Source: an uncultured Prevotellaceae bacterium
Lineage (GTDB): Bacteria; Bacteroidota; Bacteroidia; Bacteroidales; Bacteroidaceae
DNA length: 64,000 nt
Reading direction: 5' to 3'
Assembly: GCA_900314755.1 (NCBI GenBank)
Contig: OMWH01000009.1
Location: forward strand, 62,001-126,000
This document shows positions 54,147 through 62,150 of this stretch, in pieces (the first letter of the stretch is position 1; each line of letters begins with the position of its first letter). A program made the translations under genes and the position numbers. The notes under the pieces are model-generated. The model had not been told where the DNA came from. It worked only from the letters and a program-made list of their open reading frames with translations, and did no database searches.

Positions 54147-55571
54147 ATGAAACAACAAGATATATCACGTCGGTCTTTCCTCAAACTGTTAGGAGGAGGG
54201 GCACTGGCTTCTGCCGCTGTCCTGTCAGGTTGTAAGTCAAGAAAAGACATCAAGGCGGTCAGCGAATATACCAAACAGGTAGAACCACCAGTAGGTCAGA
54301 TGACCTATCGTATCAACCCCAAGACGAAGGAGAAGGTCTCCCTGCTTGGCTATGGTATGATGCGACTGCCGTCGAAGACAGAGAACCAGGACGACTACGA
54401 CCAGGAGATGATCAACAAACAGGTAGACTATGCCATCGAGCATGGTGTCAACTACTTCGACACGTCCCCGGTCTATTGCCAAGGTAAATCGGAGTATCAT
54501 ACCGGTGTGGCACTCCATCGCCATAAGCGCAGCGAGTATTTCGTCGCCACCAAGCTCTCGAACTTCAACCCTGCCACACAGACCCGGGAGGGAAGTATCG
54601 CCATGTATAAGAAGTCTATGAAAGACCTGCAGGTCGACTATATCGACTACTACCTGCTGCACTCTATCGGCGGTGGCGGTATGGAGAACTTCCATCAACG
54701 GTATCTCGACAACGGTATGCTCGACTTCCTCGTCAATGAGCGGAAGGCTGGCAGGATCCGTAACCTCGGTTTCTCCTACCATGGTGATATTGCCGTATTC
54801 GACTACCTGCTCTCACAACATGACAAATACCAGTGGGACTTTGTGCAGATAGAGCTGAACTACCTCGACTGGAACTATGCCAATGAGATTAACGACAGTA
54901 ATACGGATGCCCGTTATCTCTACGACGAACTGCAGAAGAGAGGTATTCCTGCCGTTATCATGGAACCCCTGCTCGGCGGCAGACTTGCCAATCTGCCCCA
55001 GTATATCGCCACAGATTTGAAAAAGCACGATCCTGAGCGTAGTATTGCCTCATGGGCTTTCCGCTATGCCGGAACACCGGAAGGTGTACTCACCGTTTTG
55101 AGTGGCATGACTTATATGGAGCACCTGAAGGACAACCTGCTATCCTATTGTCCTTTGCAACCGCTGACCAAGGTTCAGATGGAATATCTGCATGAGGATA
55201 TCGCCAAGAAGATTGTGGGACTGAGTAATATTCCTTGCAACGACTGCAAATACTGTATGCCGTGTCCCTATGGCATCGATATCCCAGCCATCTTCATACA
55301 TTATAATAAATGTAAGAACGAGGGAACACTGCCCCGTGACAAAGGGGATGAGGACTATAGGAAGATGCGTCGCCAGTACCTGATAGGTCTTGACCGTGCC
55401 GTACCCAAACTACGTCAAGCAGACCACTGTATCAGTTGTGGACAGTGTGAGCCGCATTGTCCACAGAACATCCGCATACCGAGGGAGCTAAAGAAGATCA
55501 GTGATTTCGTGGAAGCACTCAAACAAGATAAGTTAGAGCGTCCGAAAGACACGAAAGATACAAACGTATAA
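54147..55571 (+). CDS. Tat-exported aldo/keto reductase with 4Fe-4S domain
   Basis: A 474-residue protein. It starts with a twin-arginine lipoprotein signal: ISRRSFLKLLGGGALASAAV followed by LSGC, so it is exported folded and lipid-anchored. The aldo/keto reductase domain (~60-345) has the catalytic Tyr region (GVNYFDTSPVYCQGKSEYHT) and Lys/His motifs (FVATKLSNFNP, DYYLLHSIGG). The C-terminal 4Fe-4S module has CNDCKYCMPCPYGIDIP and CISCGQCEPHCPQ. It is 18 bp after the Fe-S membrane protein, last in the tatA-tatC operon. The likely pair is electron donor (upstream) and periplasmic reductase; the substrate is unknown. Confidence 0.88.
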   Translation: MKQQDISRRSFLKLLGGGALASAAVLSGCKSRKDIKAVSEYTKQVEPPVGQMTYRINPKTKEKVSLLGYGMMRLPSKTENQDDYDQEMINKQVDYAIEHGVNYFDTSPVYCQGKSEYHTGVALHRHKRSEYFVATKLSNFNPATQTREGSIAMYKKSMKDLQVDYIDYYLLHSIGGGGMENFHQRYLDNGMLDFLVNERKAGRIRNLGFSYHGDIAVFDYLLSQHDKYQWDFVQIELNYLDWNYANEINDSNTDARYLYDELQKRGIPAVIMEPLLGGRLANLPQYIATDLKKHDPERSIASWAFRYAGTPEGVLTVLSGMTYMEHLKDNLLSYCPLQPLTKVQMEYLHEDIAKKIVGLSNIPCNDCKYCMPCPYGIDIPAIFIHYNKCKNEGTLPRDKGDEDYRKMRRQYLIGLDRAVPKLRQADHCISCGQCEPHCPQNIRIPRELKKISDFVEALKQDKLERPKDTKDTNV

Positions 55572-55575
55572 AGGA

Positions 55576-55610
55576 AGAGGGCACTTTCCAAAAACAGGAA
55601 GGTGCCCTCT
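55576..55610. terminator. Bidirectional terminator between the Tat operon and GH3 gene
   Basis: AGAGGGCACTTTCC / GGAAGGTGCCCTCT arms (14 bp, one wobble) with an A-rich loop; T-tract follows on the plus strand. Confidence 0.85.
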
Positions 55611-55616
55611 CTTTAT

Positions 55617-57845
55617 TTACTCTACGATAAAGTCTATCGCTTGCAAGTCTTTGTCAAGGGACGAAGTGCCATAGAGTATCTGGTAACGCCCTGCCTTTGT
55701 GGCAAGCTCGTCAATATGCTCATCATAGTATTCGAAGGCTTCTCCATCGAGAGTAATCTTGACAGTACCTTTCTCCCCAGCTTTCAACAGAACCTTCTGG
55801 AAACCCTTCAATGCCTTGATGGGAGCGCCTGCGTCATCCAGTGCTTTTATATACACCTGTATGGTCTCTGTACCCTCACGCTTCCCCGTATTCTTGACAG
55901 GAACCGTCAGTGTCACTTTTTCATCTTTCCGCATTGAAGTGGAAGACATTTTTCCCTTACCTACTGCAAAAGTAGTATAACTCAACCCATATCCAAAGGG
56001 ATATTGTGGTTTGCCTGTGAAATAACGATAGGTACGGTTCTTCATCGAATAGTCGAGGAAATCTGGCAGGTCATCATTAGAGCGATAGAAGGTGACGGGC
56101 AGTTTTCCGCCTGGGTTATAATCACCGAAGAGCACCTCGGCAAGTGCCTTGGCACCGCCCTGCCCTGCATACCATGCCTGCAGGAGCGCATCATACTGTC
56201 CCTCCACACTTCCAAAAGCAATGGCGGAACCAGAACAGTTGACGAAGACCACTGGACGACCCGTGGCATGCATCGCACGCAGCAACTGTTGTTGCACCAT
56301 TGGTAGTTCAATGTCTTTTTTGTCCCCGCCCTCTCCTTCTATTCTGGCAGAGATACCACCTATGACAATAATCACATCCGCATCTTTCACCTCTTGAGCA
56401 AGTTTCTCAAAGTCGGTCGTTGCCACATACTCCGGGGCACGCCAGCGATAAGAGCCAGCCTCAGCAAAGTCAGCAGGTCCCCCATTAAAGCGTTTCAGTT
56501 CACATGCCTTATTATAAATAATGTTCGCATGAGGAACCGCAGCCTTGATACCATCCAACAGAGAGTGTGTATGTTCCTTGGTGGGTGTACCACCATAGTT
56601 ACCATTCAGCATGGCGGCATCATCCGCATTAGGTCCCACCACCGCAATGGTCTTTAACTGTTTGGATAATGGCAGCACGTTTTTATTCTCCAGCAATACC
56701 ATCGACTCACGGGCAGCCTGAATAGCTAACTGATCATTTGACGCAGAGCTAATGACCTCTGGTCCTAAGCCAGCCCAAGGCAGCATCTCCGCAGGGTCGA
56801 ACATTCCCAACTCCATACGACCATAGAGGGTCTTACGGAGATGCTGGTCCAAGTCGGACTCTTTGACAAGTCCCTTCTTCAATCCGTCTGTCAGACACAT
56901 GAACACCTTTCCGCACTCAAGGTCCGTACCATTGAGGACAGCATCCACACTTGCCGACAACGGGTCTTTATGGGTCTCATGCTGTCCTTTGTTATAGAAA
57001 TTATTGATGGCATCACAGTCGGTAACCACCAATCCGTCATATCCCCACTTGTTACGAAGGATGTCAATCAGCAAACGGTCGCTCGTACAACAAGGCTTAC
57101 CCTCAAACCGCTGATAGGCACACATCACCTCCCGTACGTTTCCTTTCTTCACCAACGCCTTGAAGGCAGGGAGATAAGTCTCCCACAGGTCACGGTTCGT
57201 CGGCTCTACATTCATCGAGTGACGCAATGGCTCCGGACCGCTATGTACGGCATAATGCTTGGCACAGGCATGGGTCTTCAGGTAATGTTTGTCATTGCCC
57301 TGCATTCCCAATACCGTTTGAACACCCAAGACAGCATTCAGATAAGGGTCCTCGCCGCAGGTCTCCTGTCCACGTCCCCAGCGGGGGTCACGGAAGATAT
57401 TTACATTCGGGCACCAGAATGTCAGCTCTGGATTGCCTGGATAATAAATCTCTCCCATGGGCACATGAAAGATATCATGATTACTACGGTTCCAATTGGC
57501 ACGGGCCTCATCAGAGACCGTAGAGAACACTTCATATACCAACTGGTCATTAAACGACGCTGCCATCCCAATGGGTTGCGGAAAGACAGTATAGCCATCC
57601 TGACGGACGCCATGACATGCCTCACTCCACCAGTTATAAGAAGGAATACCGAGACGGTCGACCGATGCCGACTTGTTCATCATCAGTCCCACCTTCTCCT
57701 CCGGTGTCAACAAGGATATCAGGTTCTCCACCCGCTCCTTATAAGAGAGTGACGGGTTTTGGAAAGGATACTGATACTGTGCAGAAGCAGGACCAGCCAA
57801 CAGGCATGCAAATAGAAAAACGAAAGTCTTTTTCATATCATTCAT
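55617..57845 (-). CDS. Glycoside hydrolase family 3 (likely beta-xylosidase)
   Basis: A 742-residue secreted enzyme with signal peptide MNDMKKTFVFLFACLLAGPASA. The GH3 N-terminal barrel (~40-330) contains GLVVTDCDAINNFYNKG, where the nucleophilic Asp sits in a TDCDA motif. That form is common in GH3 beta-xylosidases, where glucosidases usually have SDW. The C-terminal alpha/beta sandwich has KHYAVHSGPEPLRHSMNVEP, VVGPNADDAAMLNGNYGGTP, and a fibronectin-III-like end. The neighbouring GH31 also fits xylose-containing substrates. A promoter element TATTTTTG (minus) is at 57871-57878. Confidence 0.88.
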   Translation of the reverse strand: MNDMKKTFVFLFACLLAGPASAQYQYPFQNPSLSYKERVENLISLLTPEEKVGLMMNKSASVDRLGIPSYNWWSEACHGVRQDGYTVFPQPIGMAASFNDQLVYEVFSTVSDEARANWNRSNHDIFHVPMGEIYYPGNPELTFWCPNVNIFRDPRWGRGQETCGEDPYLNAVLGVQTVLGMQGNDKHYLKTHACAKHYAVHSGPEPLRHSMNVEPTNRDLWETYLPAFKALVKKGNVREVMCAYQRFEGKPCCTSDRLLIDILRNKWGYDGLVVTDCDAINNFYNKGQHETHKDPLSASVDAVLNGTDLECGKVFMCLTDGLKKGLVKESDLDQHLRKTLYGRMELGMFDPAEMLPWAGLGPEVISSASNDQLAIQAARESMVLLENKNVLPLSKQLKTIAVVGPNADDAAMLNGNYGGTPTKEHTHSLLDGIKAAVPHANIIYNKACELKRFNGGPADFAEAGSYRWRAPEYVATTDFEKLAQEVKDADVIIVIGGISARIEGEGGDKKDIELPMVQQQLLRAMHATGRPVVFVNCSGSAIAFGSVEGQYDALLQAWYAGQGGAKALAEVLFGDYNPGGKLPVTFYRSNDDLPDFLDYSMKNRTYRYFTGKPQYPFGYGLSYTTFAVGKGKMSSTSMRKDEKVTLTVPVKNTGKREGTETIQVYIKALDDAGAPIKALKGFQKVLLKAGEKGTVKITLDGEAFEYYDEHIDELATKAGRYQILYGTSSLDKDLQAIDFIVE

Positions 57846-57955
57846 GGATTGTTACTCAACTCTTATGACGCAAAAATACAAAATAAATCAGATATCCCAA
57901 CATCTTATCAGAGTAGAATATCAATATGAAACACCAGCAAAAAAGAATGATACAA

Positions 57956-59140
57956 TTAGGATAGTTTTCCGACAATGGCAGTGGCTACTGCATAGGCTGT
58001 CGTCCACGCTGCCTGAAAATTGAAACCACCTGTGATGCCGTCAATATCCAACACTTCCCCTGCGAAATAGAGGTTAGGCACCTGTTTGCTCTCAAGGGTA
58101 GAGGGATTCACACTCTTCGACGAGACACCTCCGCAGGTGACAAACTCATCTTTAAAAGCGGCACGACCTGCGATCTCGTAAGTATCATTACAAAGGACAT
58201 TGTCCAATCGGTTGGCATCTTTCTTGTTCAACTCACTCCATCGTATCTGCATCCTCGCTGCCAATGATTTCGCCAACAGGTAACTCCATAACCGCTGTGG
58301 CAATCTAAAGGGATTGACAGTAGACAATTGTTTCGGGGAGTAACGGATGACGGCTTCAGAGAGTACGGACTCCACGTCGGCAAGTTTCTTTCCCAGCCAA
58401 TTGACACTCAAAGGCATCTGGTAATGCTGGTCAGCCAACTGTCTTGCCGCATAGCTGGAGAGTTTCAGGATGGCAGGACCGCTCATCCCCCAGTGCGTAA
58501 TAAGCAAAGGACCTTCTGCACGAAACTTGGTAGCGGGTATCATCACAGAAGCCTCCTCTACCACCGTCCCCATCAGCGATGTCAACGACTTGTCATTTAT
58601 CTGAAAGGTAAAGAGAGACGGCACCGGTTCTGCTATCTCATGCCCCATATCCCTCAACCATCTTAACCCTTCCCCTTTCGGTGACCCGCCTGTCGTCACA
58701 GCGATAAAATCATACTCGCTCAACGTATCCAGCGACTGTACCTTTTGTCCAAGACAGACATTGACATGATAACGATGCGCCAAGGAAAGAAAACAGTTAA
58801 TGATGGCATGTGAGTCCTGCACAGCAGGAAACACACACTCATCATCTTGCGTCACTAATGGAACACCGTGTCGCTCAAACCAAGCATAGGCTTCGCGATA
58901 ATCAAAGACATTGAACAGGCGTTTCATCAGCCGGTGTCCACGGGGGTAGACTGCCTGCAAGTCTTTCACCTCCTCAAAAGAGTTGGTACAGTTACACCGT
59001 CCGCCACCAGACACCTCTACTTTCGACAACACCCGCTGACTACGCTCGAAGATGGTCACCTCCATCTCCGGCATCATCTCCTTCAAGTTAATGGCAAGGA
59101 AGAACCCTGCCGCCCCACCGCCTATAATAAATGTCCTCAC
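57956..59140 (-). CDS. BaiN/HI0933-family flavoprotein
   Basis: A 394-residue FAD-dependent protein. The dinucleotide-binding motif is GGGAAGFFLAINLKE at the N-terminus. The family motif VSGGGRCNCTNS follows, then YDFIAVTTGGSPKGEG, THWGMSGPAILKLSSYAARQ and the C-terminal LYFAGEVLDIDGITGGFNFQ. The last matches the HI0933/YhiN family (aminoacetone oxidase/BaiN). The reaction is not settled in most bacteria. It lies 19 bp downstream of the GH31 gene, possibly in the same transcript, without evidence of a linked function. Confidence 0.9.
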   Translation of the reverse strand: MRTFIIGGGAAGFFLAINLKEMMPEMEVTIFERSQRVLSKVEVSGGGRCNCTNSFEEVKDLQAVYPRGHRLMKRLFNVFDYREAYAWFERHGVPLVTQDDECVFPAVQDSHAIINCFLSLAHRYHVNVCLGQKVQSLDTLSEYDFIAVTTGGSPKGEGLRWLRDMGHEIAEPVPSLFTFQINDKSLTSLMGTVVEEASVMIPATKFRAEGPLLITHWGMSGPAILKLSSYAARQLADQHYQMPLSVNWLGKKLADVESVLSEAVIRYSPKQLSTVNPFRLPQRLWSYLLAKSLAARMQIRWSELNKKDANRLDNVLCNDTYEIAGRAAFKDEFVTCGGVSSKSVNPSTLESKQVPNLYFAGEVLDIDGITGGFNFQAAWTTAYAVATAIVGKLS

Positions 59141-59158
59141 CTGTATAGGTAAACACCT

Positions 59159-62128
59159 TTAAAGTCTTACACTGACTTCCTTGCCGTCATACTGCACCAT
59201 CTTTCCGTTAGGATTCTCCAGATTGAGAGGTTTGGGGGCATCCTTCGTGATGAGTACGACATTGAAGCGACGGTTCTTCAACATACCGTTGAACTGTCCC
59301 TTACGGGCACCAAACTTCACGGTCTTGGAGGCATCATCATAAGTAATGTCGATAGTGGCATACTTACCCTTCTCATAGTTATAGTTCACACCCTCGTCCT
59401 CGTAGAGCTGGAACGAGCCGTTCTTACCTGCATAGACATAGAGATTGATGAGTTCAGCGGGTTTCTCGTCACTCCACTCCATCTCAGGACCGAAGGGGAT
59501 GATGGCTCCCTCACGGACATAGACAGGGATGCACTCATACGGAGCATCAACCACCAGTGACTGACCACCCTCGATGTACTCGTTGGTATAGAGGTCATAC
59601 CAGCCACTCTGCTTGGGGAAGTAGACACTGCGGTTGCGTGCCTTATAATAGCCTACAGGACATGCCATCAGCGCCGGACCGAACATCCACTGGTTACCGA
59701 TATTCTCCACTTCCTTGTCACCATTGAAGTCCATCACAAGGGCACGCATCAGGGTATAGTCCTTGAAATGAGCCCAGCCAGCCATCGAGTAGAGATAAGG
59801 CATCAGGCGGTAACGCAGTTTGTCGTAGTAAACGAACGACTTATAAGCAGGGTGATTATCCGGTGCGATGTTCCATATCTCACGCAAAGGCCATTGTCCA
59901 TGGGCACGGAACAGGGGAATGAAGGCACCGAACTGGTTCCAGCGGGTCTGCAACTCACGCCACTCCTTCAGGTCCTCGTTCTCAACACCACTCTTATCAT
60001 AAAGTTGCTGGGCAGCCACATAACGGTTCTCCACACAGAAACCGCCCTGGTCCATTCCCCAGAAAGGAATACCCGACATCGAATAGTTCAGACCTGCCGT
60101 CATCTGGGCACGCATATCCTCCCAACGGGTAGCGATGTCACCACTCCATGTTGCGGTAGAGAAACGCTGCTCACCGGCGAAACCGCTACGTGTCAGCAGG
60201 AATACGCGGGGCTCATTATCCTTTCCTTTATATACGCTACGCTGTCCGTTATAGATAGCATCCGCATTGACGGTAGAGTAAGCATTGAAAAACTCTGTAG
60301 AGGTACCGAGTGCCGTAGGACCGGAGAGTGCCTTACGGTACCACATCGGGGTACAGTCACGAACATTAGGCTCTGAGGCATCCATCCACCAGGCATCTAC
60401 TCCGGCAATGCCGTCATGGTTGTATTTTGAATAAAGGTTCTCGTCCATCTGACGCCAGAACATCTTACGGGCACCAGCATCATAGGCATCATAGAAAGAG
60501 CCCCGGAAGCCCAGCCAGTCATGGATATCATCTTTGACAGCCTGATGGTACATCCATCCCTTCTTGTCCAGTTCCTTGTAGTTTTTGACCGTATCATAGA
60601 ACTTAGGCCATACAGAGATCATAAAGCGACCATGCATCTTGTGAACATTGTCAAGCATAGCCTGTGGATTAGGATAGCGGTCAGCCTCAAACTCATGACT
60701 GCCCCAAGAGTCCAGTTTCCAGTAGTTCCAGTCCTGTACGATATTATCCACAGGAATATGACGCTTACGGAACTCGGCAAGGGTCTCCTCTATCTCCTGA
60801 GAACTCTTATAACGCTCACGGCTCTGCCAGAAGCCCAGCACCCATTTCGGATAGAGCGATGCCTTACCAGTCAGTGTACGGTAGCCGCTGATGACCTCAT
60901 CGAAGTTCTTTCCTGCGATGAAATAGTAGTCCATGTCACGAGCCATCTCACTCCAGATACTCAACTTACCACGCTCCTCCTCACTGCGGGGCTCCGACAC
61001 ACGCAGTCCGCAATATGCCTCACCGCCGTCAGGCTGCCATTCGATACGCAGTTGTGCTTTCTTTCCTTTCTTCAGATCGGTGGCGAACTTATAGGCATTC
61101 GGGTTCCATGCCGTACGCCAACGCTCAGGAACGACCTCTTTGCCATCGATATACACCTTCACGTAACCAGAATAATAGAGGATGAACTGATAGAGATTAG
61201 AGACCTGAGGCTCTATGAATCCCTCATAGACCACACGAGCGCCCTGCAGGTTGAATCCCTTGGGGAAATTCTTGATGCCGCCATTATCCGTCTTCACGGC
61301 AATCTCGGAGGTAGCAGGATAACCATACTCATAATAGATAGAGTCCTCATCGCGGACAAGTTTCTTTCCCTGAGCATCCACATAGGTGCCCGTCAGATGA
61401 CCAGCCTTCCCTTTTCTGTCATAGAGCTTGAAAGCGCGGTTCAGCTGGAGGTAGTCGTTGGGATTACCGAAACGGCAGTAGCTATAGGAATCCCACAGGA
61501 TACCATAATTCTTGTTGGAAAGGACAAACGGGATGCTCACCTTCGTATTATACTGGAAGAGGTCCTCATTCTTACCTTTCATGTTAAACTCCTCTGACTG
61601 ATGCTGACCCAGACCGTAGAAAGCCTCGTCATCAGGAGAGTCGAACTTCATCTGCCATTGGATACCGTGCTTCATTGCCTCTGTCAGCGGAGCACCGCCC
61701 TTCAGACCATACTCACGCTCCGGGACGGTAAAGTTCTTGAACTGCTTGCCATTATCTGACTCCTCCAGCAATTTCTTTCCGCTGGCATCATAGAATGTGA
61801 TCTTTCCTGACTTCACATCGACACGTGCCTCCACACGGGATGCCTTCACACAGACCTTGTCATCATCCTGTCTGACATCAAACTTCGGCTGTGCCTTTTG
61901 CTCCACGATCATCAGACTCTGCTTCTGGGGCAGCGAAGCCTCAGACGTAGCCTGCACACGGATGATGTTGTCGTTAATCACTTGAAGACGTACCACCTTG
62001 GCACCACCAGCCTTCACTTCCTTAACAGGAATCGTCACAAAATTACCTTTAACGGTATAGTCCGCAGCCATCAGTGCCGCTACCATCAAAGACAGGACGC
62101 CTGTCGTCATTACTCTTAAATTCTTCAT
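59159..62128 (-). CDS. Glycoside hydrolase family 31 with inserted PA14 domain (alpha-xylosidase-like)
   Basis: A 989-residue secreted enzyme; signal peptide MKNLRVMTTGVLSLMVAALMA. The N-terminal galactose-mutarotase-like sandwich has a PA14 domain inserted at ~225-385 (FEGFIEP-like VVYEGFIEPQVSNLYQFILY, YSGYVKVYIDGKEVVPERW). The GH31 barrel has the nucleophile Asp in GVDAWWMDASEPN (~residue 583) and the acid/base region TRSGFAGEQRFSTATWSGDI. A DUF5110-type beta domain closes the protein. PA14-containing GH31 enzymes are typically alpha-xylosidases of Bacteroidota. With the adjacent GH3 and the two-component sensor gene it forms a small glycan-use cluster. Confidence 0.9.
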   Translation of the reverse strand: MKNLRVMTTGVLSLMVAALMAADYTVKGNFVTIPVKEVKAGGAKVVRLQVINDNIIRVQATSEASLPQKQSLMIVEQKAQPKFDVRQDDDKVCVKASRVEARVDVKSGKITFYDASGKKLLEESDNGKQFKNFTVPEREYGLKGGAPLTEAMKHGIQWQMKFDSPDDEAFYGLGQHQSEEFNMKGKNEDLFQYNTKVSIPFVLSNKNYGILWDSYSYCRFGNPNDYLQLNRAFKLYDRKGKAGHLTGTYVDAQGKKLVRDEDSIYYEYGYPATSEIAVKTDNGGIKNFPKGFNLQGARVVYEGFIEPQVSNLYQFILYYSGYVKVYIDGKEVVPERWRTAWNPNAYKFATDLKKGKKAQLRIEWQPDGGEAYCGLRVSEPRSEEERGKLSIWSEMARDMDYYFIAGKNFDEVISGYRTLTGKASLYPKWVLGFWQSRERYKSSQEIEETLAEFRKRHIPVDNIVQDWNYWKLDSWGSHEFEADRYPNPQAMLDNVHKMHGRFMISVWPKFYDTVKNYKELDKKGWMYHQAVKDDIHDWLGFRGSFYDAYDAGARKMFWRQMDENLYSKYNHDGIAGVDAWWMDASEPNVRDCTPMWYRKALSGPTALGTSTEFFNAYSTVNADAIYNGQRSVYKGKDNEPRVFLLTRSGFAGEQRFSTATWSGDIATRWEDMRAQMTAGLNYSMSGIPFWGMDQGGFCVENRYVAAQQLYDKSGVENEDLKEWRELQTRWNQFGAFIPLFRAHGQWPLREIWNIAPDNHPAYKSFVYYDKLRYRLMPYLYSMAGWAHFKDYTLMRALVMDFNGDKEVENIGNQWMFGPALMACPVGYYKARNRSVYFPKQSGWYDLYTNEYIEGGQSLVVDAPYECIPVYVREGAIIPFGPEMEWSDEKPAELINLYVYAGKNGSFQLYEDEGVNYNYEKGKYATIDITYDDASKTVKFGARKGQFNGMLKNRRFNVVLITKDAPKPLNLENPNGKMVQYDGKEVSVRL

Positions 62129-62150
62129 TTCGTGTTAATAGTTATACTTA

